In this document: piece by piece, positions 18,577 through 27,215 of the stretch
Position numbering within the stretch: position 1 is the first letter of the stretch
How the letters are laid out: every line of letters starts with the position of its first letter
Assembly: GCA_009846685.1 (NCBI GenBank)
Contig: VWVY01000003.1
Coordinates: forward strand, 310,001-374,000
From: Rhizobiales bacterium SYSU XM002
GTDB taxonomy: Bacteria > Pseudomonadota > Alphaproteobacteria > Rhizobiales > Beijerinckiaceae
DNA length: 64,000 nt
Direction of reading: 5' to 3'
The notes under the pieces: model-generated
Databases searched by the model: none
Told to the model about the DNA's origin: nothing
What the model saw: only the letters and a program-made list of their open reading frames with translations
Translations under genes and position numbers: made by a program

Positions 18577-18969
18577 CTAGTTTGTCTCGTCGAGGCTGCG
18601 GCGGGCCTTTTCGCGATGTTCCGGCAGGATCGCCCCGCGCACCGCTGCGATCGCCGCGGCCATGACGGCCGCATCGTCGGTGAACCCGAGGATCGGCACG
18701 AAATCCGGCACGGCATCCACCGGCATCACGAAATAGGCAAGCGCCGCGAGAAGCGTCAGCCGGACGCGCAGGCTCGTCGAGGGGTCGCGAACGCAGTGGT
18801 AGGCGGCGAGCACATCCTCGGCGAACGGCAGTTGCCGGGCAAGTTTACGTACCAGCGCCAGCACCTCTGCGAGTAGCCCCTCCTCGTCGCGCAGGGCGCG
18901 CCGCGCCGCCTCCATCTCGGACTTGGAGAACGGCTTGCGCCAGTCTTCAGTTCCAGAGTGTGTCGCCAT
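18577..18969 (-). CDS. DUF1232 (YkvA-like) membrane-associated protein
   Basis: A 130-residue protein whose central segment LTLLAALAYFVMPVDAVPDFVPILGFTDDAAVM is the DUF1232/YkvA signature (one hydrophobic helix followed by PxDxxPDxxP). Function unknown. It ends 3 nt from the convergent sigma-factor gene and probably has its own promoter in the 123-nt gap shared with the SDR gene. In YkvA-like proteins the conserved PVDxxPDF segment lies at a membrane re-entry; this is family knowledge, not visible function. Confidence 0.82.
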   Translation of the reverse strand: MATHSGTEDWRKPFSKSEMEAARRALRDEEGLLAEVLALVRKLARQLPFAEDVLAAYHCVRDPSTSLRVRLTLLAALAYFVMPVDAVPDFVPILGFTDDAAVMAAAIAAVRGAILPEHREKARRSLDETN

Positions 18970-19092
18970 TCGACCAATTCCCTCCTGCGGGTGAGTGTCG
19001 TTATTCTGACAGTGATTATGGCGGCTTCGTGAAAGATAGCCAGCCGAGACAGGTTAGCCGCCGGCAAGGCGGGAGGACGAAAGGAAAAAGCC

Positions 19093-19878
19093 ATGAAACT
19101 TGACGCAAGCATCGCCGCGATCGTGACCGGTGGCGCCTCTGGCCTCGGCGAAGCGACCGCGCGCCATCTCGCCAGCTTCGGCGTCAAGGTCGGTATCTGC
19201 GATCTCAATGGCGAACGGGGCGAGAAGGTCGCGGCCGAGATCGGCGGCGCCTATGCTCAATGCGACGTGACCAGCGACGACTCGGTCGCCGCTGCGCTGG
19301 CCAAGCTGCGCGCGAAGCACGGTGTCGAGCGCATCCTCGTCAACTGCGCCGGGATCGTCTCGGGCAAGCGCACCGTGACCAAGAACCGCGACACCGGCGA
19401 ACTGATGGCGCACGACATGGGTTCCTTCACCAAGACGATCGCCATTAACCTGATTGGCTCCTACCGGATGATCGCGCAATGCTCGGTCGCGATGGCCGGG
19501 CTCGAACCGCTCGACGCGGATGGCGCGCGCGGCGTCATCGTCAACACCTCCTCCGTCGCAGGCGAGGACGGGCAAATGGGTCAGGCGGCCTACGCAGCCT
19601 CGAAGGGCGGCATTCTCGGCCTGACCCTACCGGTCGCGCGCGATCTCACCGGGTTCGGCATCCGCTGCTGCTCGATCCAACCTGGCATCTTCCACACACC
19701 GATGTTCGACCAGATCGACGAGAAGTTCCGCATCTCGCTCGCCGCGCAGGTGCCTTTCCCCTCGCGTCTCGGCAATCCCAGGGAATACGCGGCGCTGGTC
19801 GAGAGCATCTGCCGCAACGATTACCTCAATGGCGCGGCGATCCGGCTCGACGGCGCGATCCGCCTCCAGCCGAAGTAA
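19093..19878 (+). CDS. SDR family dehydrogenase, 3-hydroxyacyl-CoA dehydrogenase type 2-like
   Basis: A 261-residue short-chain dehydrogenase with nucleotide motif TGGASGLG near the N-terminus, D-V after strand 4 (CDVTSDD), an NCAGI-type motif (LVNCAGIV) and active site Tyr167-X3-Lys171 (AAYAASKGG). Features such as SSVAGEDGQMGQAAYAASKGG and SIQPGIFHTPMF closely resemble 17beta-HSD10/HADH2-type 3-hydroxyacyl-CoA dehydrogenases of fatty-acid or branched-chain degradation. Context gives no further substrate hint. A purine-rich AAGGAAAAAG sits just before the ATG. Confidence 0.87.
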   Translation: MKLDASIAAIVTGGASGLGEATARHLASFGVKVGICDLNGERGEKVAAEIGGAYAQCDVTSDDSVAAALAKLRAKHGVERILVNCAGIVSGKRTVTKNRDTGELMAHDMGSFTKTIAINLIGSYRMIAQCSVAMAGLEPLDADGARGVIVNTSSVAGEDGQMGQAAYAASKGGILGLTLPVARDLTGFGIRCCSIQPGIFHTPMFDQIDEKFRISLAAQVPFPSRLGNPREYAALVESICRNDYLNGAAIRLDGAIRLQPK

Positions 19879-19979
19879 CCGGACGAGATAAGGCGGGTTA
19901 ATCTCTCCTGCTCCGACGGCTTCGTTCTGCCCTTGCGGTTCGCGAGGGCTGGGCCCTGCGAAGTCTCGGGCGGGCGATC

Positions 19980-20513
19980 TTATTGAAGGCTATACGCCGC
20001 CTCGACGATATAGGGTCCACCGCCGAACAGTTCCCGCGCCGAAAACAGAGCGAAGGAATCGGCCATGAACCGGCAATTGGGGAACGGCGCGTTCGTCGAG
20101 AGATAATCGGCGACATCGAGCACGGAAGCGGAACGCATCCGCGCCAGCGTGACATGCGGCATGAACTTGCGCGGCTCGGGCTTCAGCCCCAGCCGCCGCA
20201 GCCGCCGCTCACTTTCGGCCTGCAGTTCGATCAGGGCGCGATTGGGCTCGATGCTGGCGTAGACGGTGTGTGGCTTGTCACCCCCGAAAACACCAAGCCC
20301 CACCACCGAGATCGGGATGGGGCCATGATCGATATCCGCGAGTTCTTCTTCCACTTCGCGAGCCATTCGCCGGTCGATATCGCCGATGAACCGCAGCGTC
20401 AGGTGGTAATCGGAAGGGTCCACCCACCGCGCGCCGGGCAAACCCCATCGGAGGGCCGAGAGTGTCGATGCCACTTTTTCCGGCAGTTCGAGACCGACGA
20501 AGAGACGCGGCAT
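19980..20513 (-). CDS. thpR: RNA 2',3'-cyclic phosphodiesterase ThpR
   Basis: A 2H-phosphoesterase that opens 2',3'-cyclic phosphates to 2'-phosphomonoesters and can ligate tRNA half-molecules in vitro. The 177-residue protein has both H-x-T-L motifs, His37 (YHLTLRFIGD) and His120 (HVTLARM), at the spacing expected for the family. The start MPRLFVGLELP at 20513 is the usual ThpR N-terminus; the frame opens seven codons earlier. No operon partner is evident. Confidence 0.92.
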   Translation of the reverse strand: MPRLFVGLELPEKVASTLSALRWGLPGARWVDPSDYHLTLRFIGDIDRRMAREVEEELADIDHGPIPISVVGLGVFGGDKPHTVYASIEPNRALIELQAESERRLRRLGLKPEPRKFMPHVTLARMRSASVLDVADYLSTNAPFPNCRFMADSFALFSARELFGGGPYIVEAAYSLQ

Positions 20514-20620
20514 GACCAACCCCTTGCGAATCACCCCACGAATTCAGGTTACCATCGTTTCTCAAAAGTCGATGACGCTTCCCGATCAAAAAATGCGGGA
20601 GGTCCGAACGCCCTGGCGGA

Positions 20621-21283
20621 TCAGTTCGCGGCCCTTTCGTGCACCAGCTTCTCGACCGTGGGCAGGATGCCGGCGACGATCGCGCGAACGCCTTTCGGGT
20701 TGGGATGCATGCCATCATTGAGGTTGAGTTCCGCCTTGCCCTGCACACCTTCGAGGAAGAACGGATAGAGCGGCACGCCATGTTTCTCGGCAAGGCGCGG
20801 ATAGATCGCATCGAAGGCCGCAACGAACTCCGGCCCGTTGTTGCGCGGCGCGAGCATCCCGGCAAGCAGAACGCCGATCTTTCGTTCCTTCAGATGCACG
20901 ATGATATCGTCGAGCGCCTGCTCGGTGATCGCCGGATCGATGCCGCGCAGGGCGTCGTTCGCGCCGAGTTCGACAATGACGAGGTCTGCGTCCTCCGGCA
21001 CGCTCCAGTCGAGCCGTTCGCGTCCGCCGCTGGCGGTATCGCCGGAGACGCCGGCGTTCTCGACAACGACATCGAGGCCCTTCGCCTTCAGGGCCGCTTC
21101 GAGCACAACCGGAAAGGCATCGTTCGCGCCGAGCTGGTAGCCCGCGCTCAGGCTGTCGCCGAGAGCGACGACCTTCACCTGCCGCGCCTCCGACGCGAGA
21201 ACGCCGAGGCTGAAAAACGCGGCTACAAGGCCGAGATGACGGCCATGTAATACCTTCGCAAGAAACCGGAAGGCCATGCTCAT
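20621..21283 (-). CDS. tesA: GDSL-type arylesterase/acyl-CoA thioesterase I (TesA-like)
   Basis: A periplasmic SGNH hydrolase with thioesterase/arylesterase/lysophospholipase activity in the TesA family. The 220-residue protein has a signal sequence, block I GDSLSAGYQ (Ser44), block III GANDALRG, and block V D190-G-M-H193. All catalytic residues are present. It is divergent from an ABC ATPase/FtsX-like permease pair, the same arrangement as tesA-ybbA-ybbP in enterobacteria. That supports the family call and suggests a shared envelope-lipid role. Confidence 0.93.
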   Translation of the reverse strand: MSMAFRFLAKVLHGRHLGLVAAFFSLGVLASEARQVKVVALGDSLSAGYQLGANDAFPVVLEAALKAKGLDVVVENAGVSGDTASGGRERLDWSVPEDADLVIVELGANDALRGIDPAITEQALDDIIVHLKERKIGVLLAGMLAPRNNGPEFVAAFDAIYPRLAEKHGVPLYPFFLEGVQGKAELNLNDGMHPNPKGVRAIVAGILPTVEKLVHERAAN

Positions 21284-21355
21284 GCCAAATCCATCCTGAC
21301 AAATTCGAAGGACTGCCCCATTTAGGGAGGCAGCAATACCGGTTGAAAGACAAAG

Positions 21356-22093
21356 ATGTTGATTTCAAGTCCGCAGGACAAGGCCACCGAATCCTCTTCC
21401 GCGATCCCGGCCATCGAAATGGTCGATGTCGAGCTTTCCCTCGGCGAGGGTGCCTCGCGCGTCCACATCCTGCGCGGCGTCTCGCTAAAGGTGGGCCGGG
21501 GCGAGGCGATCGGTCTCGTCGGCCCATCCGGCTCCGGCAAATCGACCCTGCTGATGACCGCCGCCGGACTCGAACGGCCGGATTCGGGTGTCGTCCGGAT
21601 CGCGGGAGAGGATATCACACGCCTTTCCGAGGACCGTCTGGCCGAGTTTCGCGGCCGCAAGATCGGCATCGTCTTCCAGGCCTTCCACCTTATTCCGACC
21701 ATGACCGCGCTCGAAAACGTCGCTGTGCCGCTTGAACTCGCCGGCGAAGCCGATGCCTTCGTGCGGGCCGCAGCCGAACTCAAGGCCGTCGGTCTCGGCG
21801 AACGCCTCGACCATTACCCCGGCCAGCTCTCCGGCGGGGAGCAGCAACGCGTCGCCATCGCCCGCGCTCTCGCGCCGCACCCGGCGATCCTCGTGGCGGA
21901 CGAACCGACCGGCAACCTCGACGAGGAAACCGGCGAGGAAATCATCCGCCTGCTCTTCTCGCTCAAACGCGATCGCGGCACGACCCTGCTGCTTGTAACC
22001 CACGATCTCGATCTCGCCGAACGCTGCGATCACATCGTCCGGCTGAAGAACGGCCATATCGTCGAGGAGCGCGCGGCCCGCGCGGTGGCCTGA
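21356..22093 (+). CDS. ABC transporter ATP-binding protein (YbbA/LolD-like)
   Basis: A 245-residue ATPase of the MacB/LolD type. It has Walker [11 protein letters not shown]-loop [17 protein letters not shown], signature [15 protein letters not shown] and Walker [17 protein letters not shown] with the typical D-loop. It partners the FtsX-type permease that starts one base after its stop. Such mechanotransmission ABC systems act on envelope substrates rather than moving solutes across the inner membrane. The substrate of the YbbA/YbbP type is not firmly known. Confidence 0.9.
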   Translation: MLISSPQDKATESSSAIPAIEMVDVELSLGEGASRVHILRGVSLKVGRGEAIGLVGPSGSGKSTLLMTAAGLERPDSGVVRIAGEDITRLSEDRLAEFRGRKIGIVFQAFHLIPTMTALENVAVPLELAGEADAFVRAAAELKAVGLGERLDHYPGQLSGGEQQRVAIARALAPHPAILVADEPTGNLDEETGEEIIRLLFSLKRDRGTTLLLVTHDLDLAERCDHIVRLKNGHIVEERAARAVA

Positions 22094-22094
22094 C

Positions 22095-24698
22095 ATGGAT
22101 TCCAGCACGGGTTCCGCCCGCCTCTTCAGCCAGTTGCGACTTATCCTGCGTCTCGTCGCACGGGAAATTCCCCACTCCATCGGCCAGTTCGCGATTCTGA
22201 TCGCCTGCATCGCCATCGGCGTCGGCTCGATCGTCGCGGTGATTTCGCTCTCTCGGGCGCTCAACGAGGGGCTCGGGCGGGAAGGGCGCGTCATTCTCGG
22301 CGCAGATATCGCCTATACGCTTGTCCAGCGCGAGGCGAGCGCGTCCGAACTCGATATTCTCCGCCGCGAGGGGCGTGTATCGCAGCTTGCGCGCTCGCGC
22401 GGCATGGCGCGAGCGGAAAATCCGGATGGAACCCTGCGGGACAGCGCCCTCGTCGAGATCAAGGCTGTCGATGAGGCTTATCCGCTGGCCGGCACCCTCA
22501 CGCTCGCCGGAGCGGCTGGCCCGGAAGCACGACCGATCGCGGCTCTGCTTGCCGACGGGCCGGAGGGTCTGCCCGGCCTCCTCGCCGATCCCGTTCTCGC
22601 CGGACGGCTCGGACTGAATGTCGGCGACAGGCTCAAGATCGGCGATCAGGCTTTCCGCATCGCCGCGCTGATCGAGAACGAGCCAGACAAGCTCTCGGGT
22701 GGATTGGGGTTCGGCCCACGCGTGACCATGTCGCGCGCCGCGCTGGAACGGACGGGGCTCGTCCAGCCAGGGTCGCTGACGCGCTTCGTCTACCGGCTCG
22801 ATCTCGGCGCAAACGCTGACGATACGGCGATCCGTGCGAGCATGGCCGCTATCGCCAAAGCTGCGCCGGATGCGGGATGGCAGAGCGCCTCGCGCCTACG
22901 CGCCTCGCCGCAACTGACGCGGCAGGTCGATCGCTTCACCCAGTTCCTGACGCTCGTCGGCCTCACGGCCCTGCTGATCGGGGGTGTCGGCGTCGCCAAC
23001 GCCGCGCGAGCCTTCGCCGACAAGCAGATCATGCGCATCGCGACGCTGAAGAGCCTGGGCGCGACCCGGAATTTCGTCTTCTGGTCAGCGCTGGCGCAGG
23101 TGATGGCCTTCGCGCTGATCGGCACGCTTATTGGCCTCGTCATCGGCACGGCGCTGCCCTACGCGGCAATCCTCGCCTTCGGCCATCTTCTCCCCTATCC
23201 GCTTGTACCTGGCGTGCATCTTCGCGAGCTTGCGCTCGGCCTCGCCTACGGGCTGGTCGCGGCCCTGACTTTCTCGATCCTGCCGCTTGCGCGCGGCAAG
23301 GCTGTCGCCGCCTCGGCCCTGTTTCGTGATGCCTTCGGCGGCGAGACGTTCCGGCCCGGCCTTGCCGATATCCTGCTCCTCGCGCTTTCGCTCGCGGCCT
23401 TTGCGGTCCTCGCGGTCGTTTTCGCCTCGGACCGCTGGATCGCGACGCTCTACCTGGGCGCAGCCGTGGTTGTCATCATTGCGCTGCGCCTCGTCGCCCT
23501 GGGCGTGATGGCGCTGGCGCGGGTTTTGCCGCGCTTTTCCTCGCCCATCCTGCGTCTTGCCGTCGCCAACCTGCACCGGCGCGGCAGCCTGACCCCCTCG
23601 GTCATGCTCTCCCTCGGTCTCGGGCTGACCCTGCTCGTCACGCTGACGCTGATCGACATCAACCTCGGGCGGCAGTTCCGTTCGGCGCTGCCAGGCGTCG
23701 CGCCGACCTTCTTCTTCGTCGATATCCCCTCGCGGGAGATCGGCCGCTTCGAAGCTTTCCTCAAGGAGGCCGCGCCCGGCGCCAAGGTCGAGGACGTTCC
23801 GCAACTCCGTGGACGGATTGTTGAAGTGAACGGCGTCTCAGCCGCGAAGGTTTCCGCAAGCGAGCGCGTGGCCTGGGCGCTGGAGGGCGATCGCGGCATC
23901 ACCTATTCCGCGCGCCTGCCAGAAGGTTCCGCCATCGCGCAAGGCGAATGGTGGCCGGAGAACTATCGCGGTACGCCGCTCGTCTCCTTCGCGCGCGACA
24001 TCGCCGACGGCATCGGCCTCAAGGTCGGCGACAAGATCGTCGTGAACGTCCTCGGCCGCCGCATCACCGCGACCGTCGCCAACCTGCGCGAGGTCCGCTG
24101 GCAACGGCTCGGCATCAATTTCGTCATGGTGTTCTCGCCCAACACCTTCGCCGGCGCGCCGCATACCTTCCTCGCAACGCTCGCCCTGCCGCAGGGCATG
24201 GCGCGCGAGAACGAGATCGCGCTCGCCCGCAAGGTGGCGGTGGCTTTTCCCGCGATCTCTTCGGTCCGGGTCCGCGATGCACTCGATGCGGTGGAGGGGA
24301 TCGTCTCCCAGCTCGCGCTGGCGATTCGCGCATCGAGCGCCATCGCCCTCGTTTCGAGCATTCTGGTGCTCGCCGGTGCCCTCGCCGCCACCGCGCGGAC
24401 GCGCCAGCACGAGAGCGTGATCCTCAAGACGCTGGGCGCGACGCGCCGGACGCTTCTCAAGGCGCTGGTGCTCGAATACGCAGCCCTCGGGGGCATCGCC
24501 GTGGTCTTCGGACTGATCTGCGGAGCAATCGGCGCCCGATTCGTGGTCGGTCAGATCATGAATCTGGATTTCGTGGTGCCTTGGCCTACAGTTGTCTCGA
24601 TAGCCTTTTCTGCGTTCGTTACCACGATTATTTTGGGAATGGCAGGAACATGGCATCTTCTTGGGCAAAAACCTGCTCCTTACTTGCGCCATGCCTGA
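22095..24698 (+). CDS. FtsX-like ABC transporter permease (YbbP-like, 867 aa)
   Basis: A large permease with a first membrane helix at about residues 25-50 and a long periplasmic domain to about residue 280. Three helices follow (LIGGVGVANAARAFA to FSILPLARGKA), then a second FtsX unit in the C-terminal half (VMLSLGLGLTLLVTLTLIDINLG ... ILVLAGALAATARTRQHESVILKTLGATR). The coupling-helix signature LKSLGATR/LKTLGATR occurs twice, once per half. The 867-residue length and two-unit layout match YbbP rather than LolC/E. It is translationally adjacent to the ATPase and divergent from the TesA-like gene. Confidence 0.9.
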   Translation: MDSSTGSARLFSQLRLILRLVAREIPHSIGQFAILIACIAIGVGSIVAVISLSRALNEGLGREGRVILGADIAYTLVQREASASELDILRREGRVSQLARSRGMARAENPDGTLRDSALVEIKAVDEAYPLAGTLTLAGAAGPEARPIAALLADGPEGLPGLLADPVLAGRLGLNVGDRLKIGDQAFRIAALIENEPDKLSGGLGFGPRVTMSRAALERTGLVQPGSLTRFVYRLDLGANADDTAIRASMAAIAKAAPDAGWQSASRLRASPQLTRQVDRFTQFLTLVGLTALLIGGVGVANAARAFADKQIMRIATLKSLGATRNFVFWSALAQVMAFALIGTLIGLVIGTALPYAAILAFGHLLPYPLVPGVHLRELALGLAYGLVAALTFSILPLARGKAVAASALFRDAFGGETFRPGLADILLLALSLAAFAVLAVVFASDRWIATLYLGAAVVVIIALRLVALGVMALARVLPRFSSPILRLAVANLHRRGSLTPSVMLSLGLGLTLLVTLTLIDINLGRQFRSALPGVAPTFFFVDIPSREIGRFEAFLKEAAPGAKVEDVPQLRGRIVEVNGVSAAKVSASERVAWALEGDRGITYSARLPEGSAIAQGEWWPENYRGTPLVSFARDIADGIGLKVGDKIVVNVLGRRITATVANLREVRWQRLGINFVMVFSPNTFAGAPHTFLATLALPQGMARENEIALARKVAVAFPAISSVRVRDALDAVEGIVSQLALAIRASSAIALVSSILVLAGALAATARTRQHESVILKTLGATRRTLLKALVLEYAALGGIAVVFGLICGAIGARFVVGQIMNLDFVVPWPTVVSIAFSAFVTTIILGMAGTWHLLGQKPAPYLRHA

Positions 24699-24802
24699 AT
24701 GGAGACCGCCATTAATCAAGTCTCTTTTCTGACAAACTTCTTGGAAGAAGACTGCCGAGACCACCACAAAACATGGGACAAGGGCGATTTAGACTTGCCC
24801 CT

Positions 24803-24832
24803 CTTGAGAATTTCGTGAAGTCGCGCCATATT
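24803..24832 (+). promoter_or_regulatory. Possible promoter for the Bax-inhibitor-1 gene
   Basis: CTTGAG (24803-24808) and CATATT (24827-24832) are separated by 18 nt and lie about 80 nt before the start at 24911. The CTTGA-type -35 resembles alphaproteobacterial RpoD or RpoH elements. This is a visual match only. Confidence 0.25.
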
Positions 24833-24910
24833 GTCGCATGCGCCGCGTTCCGTGGCGCGGGTGTTTCCCGGCTGGCGGATGTCCCCGCAGCCATTTTTGA
24901 AGAGGGTTCA

Positions 24911-25702
24911 ATGGCCGAATACGATCGCAACGCTTATGCCCCATATGCCACGGGCATGGGTCGTACGATGAGCGCTGCCCAGTATGATCAGGGCCTGCGC
25001 TCTTATATGCTTGGCATCTACAACCACATGACCATCGCGCTCGCCGTTTCCGGCCTTGTCGCGATCGGCATGTTCATGCTCGGCACCACGACCAATCCGG
25101 CGGAAGCCGTTGGCCGTGTCGCCGGCCAGCTGATCACGCCTTTCGGGCGCACGATCTGGTTCTCGCCGCTCAAGTGGCTGTTTGTTCTCGCACCGCTCGC
25201 CTTCACGCTCGTCCTCTCCTTCCGCTGGGAAAAGATGAGCATGGGCGCGCTGCTCGGCACCTTCTACGCCTTCGCGGCGGCGATGGGTGTTTCACTCTCG
25301 ACGATCTTCGTCGTCTACAAGCTGGGTTCGATCGCGCAGGTGTTCTTCATCACCGCCGCCTCGTTCGGTGCGCTCTCACTCTTCGGCTACACGACGAAGA
25401 AGGATCTCTCGGCGATGGGCAAGTTCATGATGATGGGTCTGTTCGGCCTGATCATCGCGAGCATCGTCAACATCTTCCTCAAGGCGCCGATGCTCCAGTT
25501 CGCCATCAACCTGATCGGCGTGCTGGTGTTCGCGGGCCTCACCGCCTGGGATACCCAGCGTCTGAAGGAAGAGTATGACGTCGTCGCCGGCGACGAGACG
25601 CTTCAGGCCAAATGGTCGCTGATGGGCGCGCTGACGCTGTATCTGAACTTCATCAACATGTTCCAGATGCTGCTGAGCCTGATGGGCAGCCGCAACGAAT
25701 AA
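24911..25702 (+). CDS. Bax inhibitor-1/YccA family membrane protein
   Basis: A 263-residue membrane protein with about seven hydrophobic helices and BI-1 family motifs: YMLGIYNHMTIALAVSGLVA at the first helix, a central SLSTIFVVYKLGSIAQVFFITAASF, and LTAWDTQRLKEEY near the C-terminus (the aspartate region of the proposed calcium/proton site). The family is linked to ion leak and membrane quality control through FtsH in bacteria. MAEYDRNAYAPYA at 24911 is the usual alphaproteobacterial start; the 46 codons upstream are not. A strong terminator follows. Confidence 0.9.
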   Translation: MAEYDRNAYAPYATGMGRTMSAAQYDQGLRSYMLGIYNHMTIALAVSGLVAIGMFMLGTTTNPAEAVGRVAGQLITPFGRTIWFSPLKWLFVLAPLAFTLVLSFRWEKMSMGALLGTFYAFAAAMGVSLSTIFVVYKLGSIAQVFFITAASFGALSLFGYTTKKDLSAMGKFMMMGLFGLIIASIVNIFLKAPMLQFAINLIGVLVFAGLTAWDTQRLKEEYDVVAGDETLQAKWSLMGALTLYLNFINMFQMLLSLMGSRNE

Positions 25703-25724
25703 GTGCGCAACCCGCACAACCAAG

Positions 25725-25751
25725 AAAGCCCCGGGAAACCGGGGCTTTTTT
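25725..25751 (+). terminator. Rho-independent terminator after the BI-1 gene
   Basis: AAAGCCCCGG (25725-25734), loop GAAA, CCGGGGCTTT (25739-25748) and a T-run to 25751 form a 10-bp perfect hairpin with a stable tetraloop, 22 nt after the stop. Because the stem ends in AAA/TTT it may also stop the convergent DUF2794 transcript. Confidence 0.9.
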
Positions 25752-25773
25752 GTTGTCCGGCGAATACAGGCAT

Positions 25774-26142
25774 TTAGTCGGCGACGGTCCGGACCGGCTT
25801 TTCCAGCACGGAGAGGACCCGCTCAAGCTCGTGTCCGCGCTTGAGGACGCGGCCATCCTGCCCGGTTACGGCGTAAGCACCCTGCTTGCCGGCCCGTTTC
25901 GGATCTTTCTCGACCCGGTAGAGCGGTGCTTCGCCCGTCCGGCGGAGAATGGCGAAAACCGCCTTCTCGCGCGTGAAGAGGATCGCATAGTCGCGCCACT
26001 CCCCCGTTGCGACCTGCCGGCCGTAGACGCGCAGGATCGCCGACAGCTCCCGCCGATCGAACCGAATGGTTTCGGGAATGCGGGCCGGGGCAAACGGCAG
26101 GACCTTGGCCGATAGTGTCGCATCAGGCTCGGATATGCTCAT
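25774..26142 (-). CDS. DUF2794 domain-containing protein
   Basis: A 122-residue protein of the alphaproteobacteria-restricted DUF2794 family, recognised by IRFDRRELSAILRVYGRQVATGEWRDYAILFTREKAVFAI followed by PLYRVEKDPK. Function unknown. The ATG at 26142 is chosen because GGGGAGGT lies 4-5 nt upstream, and the 37 codons further upstream lack family character. It faces the BI-1 terminator tail to tail. Confidence 0.85.
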   Translation of the reverse strand: MSISEPDATLSAKVLPFAPARIPETIRFDRRELSAILRVYGRQVATGEWRDYAILFTREKAVFAILRRTGEAPLYRVEKDPKRAGKQGAYAVTGQDGRVLKRGHELERVLSVLEKPVRTVAD

Positions 26143-26402
26143 GCAACCTCCCCGTCCAATCTCGGGGAAAGGCTCGTCGCTGGCAAGGGCCAGGCGCCGG
26201 CTATTCACCCCGTCCGTACCCGAGGATCGCGCCGGAATGGTTAGCGATTTCACAATTCCGCCGGATTTCGACCATTCTGACGCCTGATCGCATCGTCAAT
26301 CTGCAACCAATGCCAAGGTGAAAGCCTTGGAGCGGGATCATTTGCCCCCCAGCCCCTCCCGCTCCTGGGCCGCGGTCTTCAACGACCCGCCGGTATCGGC
26401 AT

Positions 26403-26440
26403 GGCGGCTCGGTGCCCCCGCACGAGCCGCCTTTCTTTTG
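26403..26440 (+). terminator. Hairpin with T-rich tail in intergenic region (terminator or end of a small RNA)
   Basis: GGCGGCTC (26403-26410) pairs with GAGCCGCC (26424-26431); inside, GTGC/GCAC extends the stem around a CCCC loop. TTTCTTTT follows on the plus strand. No plus-strand gene ends nearby. Upstream lie a small CCAAGG/CCTTGG hairpin (about 26313-26330) and a C-rich stretch (about 26345-26365), so an unannotated plus-strand transcript ending here is possible. Confidence 0.4.
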
Positions 26441-26461
26441 TGCCGATAGCCCTTTCAATCC

Positions 26462-27070
26462 TTATCGCGATTGCGCGTGATACTGAGGATTGGGCTTCAT
26501 GCCGGTCGCCGACGCCATCCGGTTCGACATCGCATAGAATGAAGCGCTCGCGGCGATATCCCAGATGTCGGCATCGCTGAATCCGGCTTGGCGCAGGGCA
26601 TCCCGGTCCGCATCGCCGATTTCGGCCGAAGCACGGCACATCTTCAGCGCGAAATCGAGCATGACTCGCTGTTTCGCGGTGATCTCCGCCACACGATAGT
26701 TGAACGCCAGCGCCTCGCCGAGTTCCGGCTTGCCGGAAAGCGCGCGCACCGCCGCGCCATGCGCGACGAGACAATACCAGCAGCGATTCTCAGCCGAGAC
26801 AACAACCGCGATCATCTCGCGTTCGAGCTTGCTCAATCCCGAGGGTGCCAGCATCAGTTCGTTGTAAAACCCGGCGAAGGTTTCGAGCTTCGCCATCGAG
26901 TGGGAATAGGCCAGCAACACGTTCGGCACGAAACCCAGCTTTTCGTCGCACTTATCGAAATAAGCGGCCATTTCCGGCGAAAGCGGTGCCGAATTCAGCG
27001 AAAGTCGGGTCACTTCGGACGGATTCGCACGTTTTTTTGTTCCAGATTCGTGTTTTTCTTTCTCAACCAT
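26462..27070 (-). CDS. AhpD-like peroxidase-related protein (carboxymuconolactone decarboxylase fold)
   Basis: A 202-residue AhpD-superfamily protein. The redox motif is E-x-x-x-CWYC-x3-H (ENRCWYCLVAHGAA), with the proton-relay residues expected for alkylhydroperoxidase-type activity. The N-terminal FDKCDEKLGFVPNVLLAYSHS is typical of the peroxidase-related subfamily. The start MVEKEK at 27070 follows GGAGGCAAGC. No AhpC gene is adjacent, so the physiological partner is unknown. Confidence 0.85.
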   Translation of the reverse strand: MVEKEKHESGTKKRANPSEVTRLSLNSAPLSPEMAAYFDKCDEKLGFVPNVLLAYSHSMAKLETFAGFYNELMLAPSGLSKLEREMIAVVVSAENRCWYCLVAHGAAVRALSGKPELGEALAFNYRVAEITAKQRVMLDFALKMCRASAEIGDADRDALRQAGFSDADIWDIAASASFYAMSNRMASATGMKPNPQYHAQSR

Positions 27071-27215
27071 GCTTGCCTCCGAATTGAGCAAGGCGCATTA
27101 GACTAAGGGCGTAAGCCGCGTTTCGCGCCCGCGATGAGCGAAGAATGGCCGCCCCGAGGGAGGGCGGCAAGCCAAAACCGGGCCTCTGCGCGCAATAATA
27201 AGGTGGAGCCAACCC

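Noticed and set aside
26300-26440. 4.5S (SRP) RNA in the DUF2794/AhpD intergenic region
   Set aside because: The invariant core of bacterial SRP RNA (GGTCAGGTCCGGAAGGAAGC-type tetraloop region) is absent, so only an unspecified small RNA remains possible.
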